Assembly: GCA_963995505.1 (NCBI GenBank)
Contig: OZ023188.1
Span: 15,699,912 to 15,763,911, forward strand
Reading direction: 5' to 3'
Length of the DNA stretch: 64,000 bases
From: Hypericum androsaemum
Taxonomy: Eukaryota; Streptophyta; Magnoliopsida; Malpighiales; Hypericaceae
In this document: positions 23,381 to 34,367 of the stretch, piece by piece
How positions within the stretch are numbered: the first letter of the stretch is position 1
How the letters are laid out: every line of letters begins with the position of its first letter
Made by a program: the position numbers and the translations under genes
The notes under the pieces: generated by a model
Told to the model about the DNA's origin: nothing
The model's input: only the letters and a program-made list of their open reading frames with translations
The model's database searches: none

Positions 23381-25560
23381 CAGTTGATGGAGAATGGGAA
23401 TGCCAGTGTGATTGCAAGTTCAGTCAAAGCTAAGGAACATGTAGCTGCTGCTGCTGTGGTTGGAGGTTTCAAGAATTTTGGCAACAACTAGAGGAATTGG
23501 AATGACAAGAAGCCAATCTGTACCTACTGTAGGAAAGAGAGACATACTGTTGAAAAATGTTATAGGAAACATGGTTTTCTACCAAATTTGAAGTTCACTA
23601 GAGGATCACAAAATAACTCTAGCAGTAGTGACTCATTTGCTGGTTCGACTCAAGCCATTGATAATTCGAGCTCATTCAAGAATTTTGGAAATGAAAGTCT
23701 GCAATTGATGCAGCAAGGGCTTCAGAAATTGGGTTTGACTACTAATCAGTTTACTAATCTCATTGCATTGGTTCAACAATCCTCTGGAACACCTAAGAGT
23801 TCAGTTCTTAGTTGCTCCACCACACCTATATCTTCTTCTCAGGTTCCATAGGGTTTGTTCCAGTTTAAGTACTCCTAGCACCTGGATCTCGGATTCAAGA
23901 GCTTCAGATCATATAGCCTGCACTAAGCAATACTTCATTGATTGCCAACTTGTCACCAATACTTTCGTCTGTGTCGTCCCCGGGATCCCAAAGCACCTCA
24001 GGAGGCTCTTCGTGCATCAATCTGATTTCGCTATCAGTTTTAGAAAGGAAAAATGTGATAAAATGGAAGTGGAACGAGTCGATTTGGTTAAGAAACGAAG
24101 AAGATGCCATTAGAGCTCATGAGGAAGCTCACAAAATCCAATAACCGCCAAATCTTTTTCGTAAGAGGTGTTTCAAATGATTAACTAATGAGTTCTATTT
24201 AATCCAGTCTAATAGCTACAACTGGCACGCAGGAGGAGGGACGTGCATGGCAAACTTCACTTTGATCCCGTAGTTCTTTAAATCTTCTAACTTCTCCTCT
24301 GCGTGTCTGGGTAAAATATCAAGTTGATCACCGTAGTTCTGTTGTTTCGTCTGTGTCATCCCTAGGATCCCAAAGCACCTCAGCAGGCTATCCGTGCATC
24401 AATCTGATTTCGCTATTAGTTAATACCCCCGTAAGTTGGACTGTGGATATCGAACAGTCCCAACTTAGTGACAAAAAATTTAAAACGTTGTATAGTAAGA
24501 CCTTTGGTAAACAAATCGGCAAGTTAAAATTGAATCTTCATGTGGAAAAGCTTGATGAGGCCAAGTTGAACGTTCTCGCGGACTAGATGGCAATTAATTT
24601 CGATGTGCTTTGTTCTTTTATGAAAAACTGGATTTTCTGCTATGTGTATAGCAGACTTGTTATCACAATAGAGCAAAGCTGGAGATGAAGAGACCACACC
24701 CAAATTAGTAAGAATATAATTTAACTATTGAACCTCTCGAGCTGTCTGAGACATAGCTCTATAATCTGCCTCAGATGACGAATAAGATACTGTGTCTTAC
24801 TTCTTTGCTCTCCAAGAGATGAGTGAATTCCCCATATAGACACAATCCCTGTGATAGACCTCCTAGTATCTGAATAGGCCTTGAGTTGACCATCACCTAG
24901 CATAGAATAGTATAATCCCAAGCCTGGAGCATATTTGATGTATTTAAACACATGATAAGCAATTATGAGATGTTTATCACGAGGATTGGTGAGAAATTGA
25001 CTTAGCTGATGTCAGGCCGAGTAGGTGTGAGGTACAACAGCTTCCCAACAAGGCGTCTATAGAAAACAAAATCTTCCACCACCTCTTTGCCATCAACTGT
25101 GATGTTAGTAATAGGTTTCCCATTAGAGTCATAAGCCAAATCATCAAGTAAAGTCCCTGAATCATCACATAGTTTAGAGAGCTTGGTATTAACATTAATT
25201 GGTGATCTTCTAGGCTTGCATCCTAGATATCCTGCATCTTTAAGAATCTTTAGTACCAAACCTTTCCTTCAAATCTATCCATACTTCAGCCGCTGTCTCT
25301 AATCCATTCACACTTTGAGCAATCGAAGGCTCCACAGAAGCCATAAGCCACGAGATTATCATACTATTGCATCTTTCTCATTCCATATAGTCTAGATCAT
25401 CTATTCCAGGAACTACAACATATCCATTCACTAGAGGCCACTTCCTTTTAGACATTAAAGTACGTTGCATAGCCTTACTCCAGCTATGGTAGTTAGAGTT
25501 GTTCAACAATGGAGTTACGAGAACGGAAGTCGGGTTCTCACTAGGATGAAGATAATAAAG
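23381..25560. mobile_element. Scrambled Copia retrotransposon relic, parts on both strands
   Basis: Plus strand: a Gag zinc knuckle near 23515-23580 (C-x2-C-x4-H-x4-C in a CTYCRKERHTVEKC segment) and a protease start (WISDSRASDHI) near 23882. Minus strand: a reverse transcriptase end (about 25260-25010, ...GKLLYLTPTRPDIS), an RNase H part (about 24960-24720), and, upstream in that direction (about 25520-25265), a Gag N-terminal part (NYHSW..., CNSMIISWLM.SVEPSIAQSV). A 75-bp segment containing 'cccaaagcacctca' is repeated at about 23965-24040 and 24347-24421. Gag halves on opposite strands show inversion plus deletion. All frames are damaged. Confidence 0.75.
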
Positions 25561-27414
25561 TGAGTTTTGTCGAGTACTACCAGGAAAAAATTCATTTATC
25601 TATGGTTTTTGTCGGTGGCTCAGGATACGTTTTACCTATAACTTTTCAAGGGACTCAATTGCAAATAAAAATTCATTTATCTATGGTGTACGTGTGATAT
25701 CGATGTAATATGCTGTTTCAGATTTAGTAATAAATGACTCATTCTTTGTTAAGAAAAAATATATGTTCCTTTTTTTTATAAGTAAAAAAAGTATATGTTC
25801 CTTTTCCAACGGTGACTAGGACTAGGAATTAGACCGGAAAATTTTATCCATAAGTATCACAATGATTAATTTTTTCAATTTATAGTGAGATAAAATAATT
25901 CATTTCGGGATCGGCCAATCAGAAATTGATGAAAACGAGGTCGAACAAATCATATGCCTGTGTTTGTTTGCCTCTCGAGACGCTTCCATGTATGATATAT
26001 GTATTGTTTGACTTTTTTGCAGGTAAATATGCTTTATTATATTAAAATATGATAAATATTAAATAGTACTACTTATATCCTAAGGCCAATGGTATATTAT
26101 ATATACACTGATTCCAACTCTCCCAATCCAACCCGTCTAGTCCCGTCCCGGCGTCCCCCACCGGGTGTGATGACTCCCCCTAATAATCACAAGTATTCGA
26201 AATCTCACTAAAAATTATATTACTACCTTGTAGGAAAAATAATAATTAGGAAAAGAGCTCAATTCATATGATTTTTTCCGTTACTCTTAAATGGTCTCGT
26301 GCAATCTCCGCACGTAAATCAATTGACAATTATATATATATATATATATATTAGAATTCAATTATATTATCTTCTTGTCTCTTAATATTGAACTAATAAC
26401 CATGTTGCTGTCACTTTTATTTATTGTCATAAAATTACATAGTTTTCGGCCTCGGAAAATCTGAGAAATCTTGATGATGAAATTTGAGAAAAGGAAGAAG
26501 ACATCGTGATGGTTATACATATATATATATATATATATATGCATATATACGTACGTACATATATATTAGGAACTCTTTCTTTATCCTGGGGCTCAAATGT
26601 GCTTAAGGTCAGCCCACCATCCCATAAACCTATTGGGCCGTTCAATGTTTAGAACCAATATTTGGGAGGGTTAGAACCAATATTTGGGCCGAGTGAATAT
26701 AATCAAAACAGGTCTATCCAGTTGTTTATTTTAGCTGAAACGGACAATTGGTTCAAATTTGAATAATAAAATTTAATAAATACCCGGTATAAAATTTAAG
26801 ATACGCAAAAAATTGTATGTGCATCAACATGGATTTACTTGCTTAATATTTAAGAACAAATATTTTTCATTTATTGAAGAATTAGATTAATTCTCAGATA
26901 TAAAAATACATTTTGTACAATTGAATTTTCTCAAACTGTTTTTTAGAGAGAAAAATACTTGTGTTAAGAGATGTCAAGATGAACAAAGGCCGACAAGTAT
27001 CACAGAATATATCCATCCAAGAGGAAAACTTTTGAGAATTTGGTATCATCCCATCGAATTATATGCAATCACAATATATATCTGGTATAAATATAATTAT
27101 AGTATACATTGTCTTAGCAACTCTTTACATAAAAAAGATATCTGACGTGATGTTTTGATTATGACATACAACCAGCTGTAAAAGTCTGTAATTATTAACG
27201 GTAAGATGACGTAAATACGGAAAGAAAGGTTTTACTTTAGGTAGTTCATCACAATTTAAAAATGTTTTAGTCAGTTAATTTATTAGTTTGATGTAGCAGA
27301 TCATCCGCTATAATTTAACGTAATTTGACATGATTTGTTGACAAATTTGGAATGGAAATAGTATCCTTTTTTAATCTTATATGGTTGTTTTAGTATCCGC
27401 TAAAAAATTTCTTG
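25561..27414. other. AT-rich intergenic stretch with (TA)n microsatellites
   Basis: TA runs at about 26331-26351 and 26517-26541. A short direct repeat 'gaaccaatatttggg' near 26650-26690. No gene seen. Confidence 0.5.
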
Positions 27415-28445
27415 GAATAAAGGCTCGTAGCCTCTTGTTCATAAAATCAAATCTAAGTCATATAGCACTAAGCACCCTATATTTTAAATTTTGGAGCAAA
27501 TAACACCTTTTTATTAATTTCAATGACATTTCATCATTTTAGTAGCATACACATCAACCAGAATAGATGACTTATTTTTAACAACTTACACTTAATATTG
27601 AATTTTCTATATAAAAAAATGTCAGAAAAGAGTAATAAATACATAAATTCTAAAATTTGAAATTTTAAAGTAACCTAAAATCAGAAGAAAAAATAGGAAA
27701 AATTAAACTACAGAATACTAAAAAGTAATTTAAAAATAAATAACTAAATAAATAAAAGCCTTTAAAAGTGAAAAATAGAATAATAAAAATAAAAGTTTTA
27801 ATTTTTTTTGAATAAAAATTCTGGAACAAAAATAAAAAAGCTAAAATATATGTCTCTCAAGTCTCAACTCCTAAGCGATGATGGTCTCCAACAGTCGTGC
27901 TCGTTGTATGTGATGCGTCGCCAATGACATACTCTAAGAAGATCTTGAGAACGCTGCGAGTCTCGTCGTTGATGAGGCTGCTGATAGCCTGATACGATTC
28001 AGACTAACTCTAGTTGACGGCGATGGGTTTAGGTGGGTCGGAAAGGGAGGGAGTCGAGAGAGAGATAAATTTTAGGATTTTTTTTTGTTCACAATTTTTA
28101 TTTAACATCATGTGAAATTTTATTCTATTTTTCACTTTTAAGGCTTCTATTATTTAGTTATTTCCTTTTAAAGTATTTGAGGTACTTTATAATTTATTTT
28201 CCCTATTTTTCTTTCCATTTTAGGTTATTCTCAGAATTTATTATTTGACATTTTTTAAGAAAATTTAATATTAACTCTAAATTGTTAAAATTAAGTCAAC
28301 TAAATCTCTTGTCAATCCTAATTGACATGGATGCTACTAAAATAATGAAATGTCACTAATATTAATAAAATAGTGTTATTTGGTCAATATTTAGGGTGCT
28401 ATATGATCCGAATTTGAGTATAGGGTGGTAATTGGACTTTACGAC
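27415..28445. mobile_element. Long-TIR element with a GC-rich internal segment
   Basis: About 400 bp at each end pair as inverted repeats (for example 'tttcatcattttagtagcat' on the left against the reverse complement of the sequence near 28340). The terminal 30 bp are diverged. The middle (about 27860-28070) is markedly GC-richer and may be a captured host fragment, as in Pack-MULEs; no protein family recognised in it. No transposase. Confidence 0.65.
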
Positions 28446-29550
28446 AAATTATTTTCAGATTCTTGGTCTACAGCAAAATAAGCAGTATGGTCCCTGCCAT
28501 TTAAAAAATTATTTTGTCGTCTCTGCTCTTTGATTTTATGTTGGTCTCGGGTCTCTGAGTGATGTCAGCACTCATAATGTTTTTTGTCATAAAAATGACT
28601 GATATACCCTTTAAACAAATTTTTTTTACCTTTTTCAACCTCTAGCCAAGAATACCAACCCAAAAAATCAACAGAGAGGCAAAATCAAACTAATCAAAAT
28701 CTAATAACAGAACCAAGACCATCAATTCAATGAAACAAACAAAAACCCAATATGAACCCTAATTCCGAGATTAAACATGAATGAACCCTAATTCCAATCT
28801 TTAACAATCAATCTCATGGAAATATAATTTGAAAAACACTCGAGCTCGTCTACTTTCTATTTTAGATCTTCCGAGCTCCAGACCCAAGCTGGGCTCTTGG
28901 ACGCTTCTAAGCTTCAAACCCAAAAAACCACTAGTCCGAGCTCCTCACCACGCGTCGCTCTTACATACATGGTCTTTTGCCGAGACCGTCATCGCGACGC
29001 ATGTGGCTCTCCTTCCCTCGTGTTGCGAATCGAGTGTGTGAGCACCTTCTTGTGCAAGAAAAGTTGAGGATGAACTGCTTGTCACGATGTTGAAATTGCG
29101 AGCTGTCGGTGGTCGCCGTGGGGTCAGAGCCATGTCCATGGGTTGGCCGATTGTCGCGGAAGAGAATTTGGGAGAACCTCTTCTTGATTAGAGAATTAGG
29201 GATCTTGGTGTTCGATCTCACTTCAGATTGTTAATTGATTGAGGTTTCTGACTTGTCCTGCTCGATTGCATTGTTCAACAAATTTTCAAGGGGTGATCAA
29301 TGTTATTGTTCTTGGGTTGATATTCTTGGTGTTCAAAGGTTAAAGGAGATGATTTTTTTGTCTTTTTAAGGATATAATAGTTATTTCACATGAAAAAAAT
29401 AAAAAAATGAGTGCTGATGTCATTTAGGGATCCGAGACCAACATTAAATCAAAGAGCAGAGACAGAAAAATAATTTTTCAAAAAGTACAGATCCTACTGG
29501 TAATTTTGTTATATACCAAGACTTTAGGACAAGCACGAGATTATTTGACC
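28446..29550. mobile_element. Long-TIR element directly abutting the previous one
   Basis: Left (about 28490-28620) and reverse complement of right (about 29360-29500) share 'gtctctgctctttgattt', 'atgttggtctcgg' and 'atgtcagcactca'. The layout resembles the family-1 TIRs at 3.4 and 21.3 kb, so it may be a diverged relative. The interior (28800-29350) is GC-richer with no recognisable protein. Boundaries approximate. Confidence 0.6.
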
Positions 29551-29848
29551 TTTATTCCTCTATTTTTCCACATGGAAGTGAATTACTATTAAAACAATTT
29601 ATTTTGACCACGGAACAAAAAATATCCTTAAACTTTCGAGTTATTTTGATATTTCAATATTTGAAATTACATAACACAGGCAACAGTTTTTCAAACTATC
29701 AAGAAAACTTCCTACGAACAGAAAAACAGCAACAATCCAATCCCCCCCCCACACTCCCCCAACCCCCCACCCCAATTAAGTTTCGGCTAAATATATTAAA
29801 ATGTCAATTCAAAATTTTTCTCCCTAAGAAGGTTTTTTACTTCAAACC
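29551..29848. other. Spacer with a C-run cluster
   Basis: C-runs of 9, 5, 6 and 4 at 29742-29750, 29756-29760, 29763-29768 and 29770-29773. On the minus strand these are four G-runs close together, able in principle to form a G-quadruplex. No gene. Confidence 0.6.
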
Positions 29849-30359
29849 ATAGTTTTCAAATACGACCCGGAGAGCGATCCGTTCTGGCTTCTGGGTCGCA
29901 TTTCAACCGGTCTGACTGATTGGATTGTCGGTCAGACCAGTACTTTATATATATATATATATTAAAATATATATGTATTAATATTTTAATTACTCCTATC
30001 ATATCCCATACCCCCAACTTTTTCTTTCTTTTTGACCCACCGTTACCTTGAAATTCTAAAAAAAAAACTGACCAAACATGATTTTTCTCTTTTTATTACG
30101 GATTGGTCGATTTTTTGGGTCAAAATATTTGATCAATCCTATTTTTTTGGTCAAAGTAGTTGACCAATCCTGATTTTTTGGTTCAACCTTACGAACTAGA
30201 AAAAATGGAGTCAAAAATTCAGTCAAACTGCCCGGTCCGACTATTTTTTGGGCGATTAGTAAGGTTGACGGTTTTATGGCCATGTCCGGTACGTTCTCCT
30301 GACCGAATCATGGTCTGACCAGTCAGACTACCAGTCGGACCGCGTATTTGATAACCATG
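29849..30359. mobile_element. MITE with 9-bp TSD (511 bp), Mutator-like
   Basis: Flanked by CTTCAAACC at 29840-29848 and 30360-30368. Ends are inverted repeats: ATAGTTTTCAAATACG on the left and CATGGTTATCAAATACG on the right (reverse complement), followed by repeated 'ggtctgac' motifs. Non-coding. A relative is at 45182-45607. Confidence 0.9.
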
Positions 30360-30561
30360 CTTCAAACCTTTGTTTGCTGCTGCCTACTTCCAATTTAGTC
30401 AAAGCACTGGACAAAAATAACTGTTTATGATTAAGGCGTGCGAAGAGTGAAGAATCCGAATTCAAACTCTACAAATATTAAAAACAAGGAACTACGAAAT
30501 CACTATGGATGATATTACAAGGCCAACAGGATCCGGTTCCAATAGTTGGAACTTGGAAGGA

Positions 30562-31110
30562 TCATAATCTAAGAGTCAAATCAAGTTTCTGAAACTCAGG
30601 ATCCTGTTGCCTTTCTACCCTAAAGCTTCCAGGCCAAACCATATCCTCTGTTTCTTCAACCACAGATTGGTTCTTCCAAGGCATCATCCTGGAAGATCCC
30701 TGCCTTGAAGTAGTCCCATCATAACCAACTGAGTGAGGTTGAACACCAAGTGACCTAGCAGCAGATATGGAGTTGAATGGGAAACCCATTGCAGCCATCA
30801 TCATCCTGTGAGATTGGAATCTCTTGGCTGCTCCTCTCTCTCTCTTATGAGCATTCTGGTGGCCACCTAGGGCTTGTGAGCTGTAGAACTTTCTCATGCA
30901 GAAGTTGCATGAGAACACCTTGTTGTTGGCTGGAGGTGATGATGATATTGTCTCAAGTATGTCACAATGTCCTGATATAGTCCGATAGTGCTCGACTTCA
31001 CCGGTAGTGAGGCCTAAGCTCAACCACTCTCTGGATTTGTCATCTTGAACCTGATCTTCTTGCTCATTGGAGTTGGTAGCTTCAGGAGCTTCCTCACCTT
31101 GGAAACTCAT
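30562..31110 (-). CDS. Single C2H2 zinc-finger repressor (ZFP1/ZFP4-like) with EAR motifs
   Basis: Intronless, 182 aa from the MSFQGEE start. A further in-frame ATG at 31209 would give 215 aa, but the extra 33 residues look like translated leader. One finger (C68, C71, H84, H88) contains the plant-specific QALGGH helix (79-84). A LxLxL-type EAR motif is present at each end: LSLGL (30-34) and LDLTLRL (last seven residues). A WPGSFR block near the C-terminus is shared with ZFP4-like proteins. Known for the family: nuclear DNA-binding repressors that recruit TOPLESS-type corepressors, with roles in trichome, root hair or hormone responses. The particular orthologue and target genes cannot be told from sequence. 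No lesions seen. Confidence 0.9.
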   Translation of the reverse strand: MSFQGEEAPEATNSNEQEDQVQDDKSREWLSLGLTTGEVEHYRTISGHCDILETISSSPPANNKVFSCNFCMRKFYSSQALGGHQNAHKRERGAAKRFQSHRMMMAAMGFPFNSISAARSLGVQPHSVGYDGTTSRQGSSRMMPWKNQSVVEETEDMVWPGSFRVERQQDPEFQKLDLTLRL

Positions 31111-32656
31111 GGGATTGCTGTGATATATAGAAGAAAGGTAGAGGGTCAGTGGGTTATTTAGTACTTGGAATATGGAGGGTTTTTGGTTTTGTTCTGGTTT
31201 CCTCAGCAAGGAAAACAGATGAAGCAGGAGGAATTTGGAGGAAAAAGGGAGGAGAGCCCTTTAAAGAGGGGAAGTGGAAAAAAATGTTACTATTTTATCT
31301 CATAGGCTACTTTAATTATGTAATCAGGAGATCTGGAATTTGAGCCATTTGAAACACATCAATATTAAATATTTGTCAGAAGAGTTTTGTTATGTCTAAA
31401 AAAAACTACTTTAATTTTGTGACTTGACTCTCAGAAATAGGATTGGTGAAGCTTAGGATTCCCTAGCTTTTAAATTCTAAACATCCTTGTCTCTCCTTTT
31501 TAAATGTTTGAAGATAAAACATCATTTTCTAAAGCTATGGCATCTAAGCAAGAATGATTCTCTCCTCATTGGGTCTAAACAGAAGAAGCTCATAGTCCAT
31601 ATCACCACCAGTCCAATCAAATGCTACATTTTCATGTCTTCTTAGTTCAGGTAATACTCATCATTCAACACATGTGGGAGAGCAGTTGCTCAATTATTAT
31701 ATCTCAATCAGGAACAATGTCACTTGATTAATAATGGTGCTTGGAATAGCATAAGCTTTGTGATATTCTGAGGCTATAAGCCTCCCACGAAGTATCTCAA
31801 CGATTTATCAAACGAGAAAGACTCATCCACATTATCTGATCCATTCACTAAGTTCGGAGTCAAAACCTTATTTAAATGGATTAAAAAACGACTTGAATCA
31901 ACTCTCGTTGGTGATGACCGAGATGCTTTGATGAGATAAGATTACGCAAATAGTGTCATACTCTACGATCCAAGGTGTTATTCAATTAGTGGAAGTCTAA
32001 TAATACTACACTTCGAAGTCCATGGCATAAGACAATAAGTAGATAGTCAATCACCAGCACGTGGACCACCTGGCCGACACAGAAATTGACTGTCTCGTCT
32101 TGCAACGAACATATCAGCTCCTCTCTTCAGACTTCTGTACTTCCACGCCCTGATGTTGCTGTAGTAAAAAGGTCTTCTCAGGTCTTTGAAGAGCTATGGG
32201 ATCCGTGATCACCATTATAATAGAAGGCAAAATCATCGACAGCCACAGAAGAAAGTACGGAGCCAAAGAAAGAGCATTTGTTTCAACAGTATAAAACATA
32301 ATATGAATTGACGGAAGTTCAAAGTCAATTTCTATCGAGTGTAATTTTGGTGTATATTTACATTCTCAAAAAAGAAAGAAAGTATGCACTTCACAACAAA
32401 AGCACTCGCACCCAACAAGTTAGTGAATGCAAAGCAACTACAACCAAGACATTGATGTTGGAAGCCATCATTCAAATCTTTCGATTTAATAATTGCAGGG
32501 ATGTGATTATTCTAAGTGGGGGGCCCAAGTAACCAACAATAATGCCGATCAAAAGTAGGCAGGGAGAGGTTGAGGTGTCTGTTGTTAATTATCCAATTGG
32601 GTTTGATCAAAATCGTAGAAGATCTATTTGGGTTGTCTTGATGTAGTGGGCAATAC
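31111..32656. other. Intergenic stretch upstream of the zinc-finger gene
   Basis: Probable promoter and leader of the zinc-finger gene at its left end, including a 'ctatatatc' on the minus strand about 15-25 bp before the chosen ATG, too close to be a good TATA box for that start. No other gene seen. Confidence 0.4.
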
Positions 32657-32818
32657 ATGCCAACTTGGATCAATTAGTGAAGAATTGTGCTAGCTTAACC
32701 AAAATGTCTTGAGTTCAAATTTTTGAAAATATAACAGTACTTGTTGGGAGAACCGACTCGAACCTGGATTAATCGACTTAATAGGTATCTAGATACTAGA
32801 TGGTGGAAACCAAAAAAG
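32657..32818 (+). mobile_element. SINE with 14-bp target-site duplication
   Basis: Matches the order of the 59.3-kb SINE: 'gatcaattagtgaagaattg', 'tgctagcttaacc', 'gagttcaaat', 'gggagaaccgactcgaacc', 'ggattaatcgacttaatagg', then ccaaaaaa. Flanked by gtagtgggcaatac (32643-32656) and gtagtgggctatac (32819-32832), one mismatch. Confidence 0.8.
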
Positions 32819-32832
32819 GTAGTGGGCTATAC

Positions 32833-34367
32833 AAAAGTACACTAGGAGAATACCACATTCAAAACCCCACTTGTTATTCTCAGAATCTTGTCCAACCTAA
32901 AATAACACTTTGATGTGCTGACGCTGAAGGTTCTCTCACATAAAGTACCCAAGGGGCGGTGTTGGAATTCTGAGTCAGACCATGAAGCTAAACCTGTACT
33001 ATAAGATTAAAACTAAACATATAAAAAGCCAAAGTAAGTGCAAATGGATAGCTCCCGTCATTGAAACAGCGGGTACTCCTTTTGATCTTATCAGATTATA
33101 GAGAATAAAGGCACCTGGTGATGGCGATCCGAGCAAGCAGCAAATGTAGTAGCGCAGATGCCAGAAAGGTCCGAATTCCGTAGAATCCGTTTACATGTAC
33201 AACAAGAGAAATGAATAAAGTGGACGAAGATTTTCTCAATTCGGTCCCCCTCAATACGTTAGCATGATAGGAACTCATCCTTCAGGGAGACCCAATAATG
33301 CATTCTTTTCTAAAAGATGTTCCCCAACAGTCAAGATGGCTTTACTACATGACCTATTATTATTCTCCGGGGACTAGAGCTTCGGTTGTGTTGGTACAGG
33401 GACATTGGCGAGAGATTGAAGCTTGTCTTAAAGAAAAGTAGTCGACAATCTCCCAATATCTTCTCTGGATCCAATCACTCTAGGACTTGGCGCTTTTTCG
33501 TCTCTTTCTAATTGAAGAGAGACTATGGGATCGAGCCAAGGTTGAACACTATGGGTGGGAAACAGGACACGAGTGGTCCCTAAATATTTTTAAAAAAATT
33601 TCAACTTTTTTTTCTTTTTCACTCGTTTGTTTCCCTTCATGTCTTCTCTCCTCTCTCCCCTCCTCCTCTTTCATTTTTTTCTTCTCTTTAACAAGGATTC
33701 ACTGATCTCATTGACGTCGCGCCTCCCCCATCACGTCATCATTTATTTCTCGTGCCAGCGCATTCTGTAACCTAATCGAGGCAGGCCACGTGGACACGGA
33801 CTTTAACTGCATGACTCAATTTTTTTTAATGGATTGTTGTTCCCAACCTTCTCGGACTCGGGGACTCTCTCTCTCTCTCTCTTGGCGGCCCTCGATCAAA
33901 CCACCACATCATGATGCATCAACGCAAGACCTGGTTGAAGAGTGAAAGAAAAGGAGAGAAGGGAGGAAAGAAAGATGACGAGAGAAGAAAAAAATCTTTA
34001 TATTTTGATGGGTCATGTTTGTGCAAAAAATCTTTACTGGTAAATTTTGATCTCTTGTTCCGGCTGCATTTACTGTAAACTCTTCCGGAGGTTGAAGGAA
34101 AAGAAAAGAACGAAGAGAGTCCGGTTGATACTGAATATCGTGGCAAGTTCTGTACATCAACCGTCAAGAACTCAACAAGTTGAATAAGAAACTATTGTCC
34201 TAAAAACACCCAAAACCAGTCAGCACACTACAACTACGGTTAATTAAAGGGACTTTAAGAATACTAGCTAACGTTACAGTTCCTACCCAGGTCAATGATT
34301 GATTTCTCATAAGGAACTGAATGAATACCTAATCAAACTTCTGAGGTCACTACCACCGTCCCAGTCT
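32833..34367. other. Intergenic stretch, no gene seen
   Basis: Pyrimidine-rich part at about 33600-33680 and a short (TC)n near 33869-33883. No recognisable protein. Confidence 0.45.
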
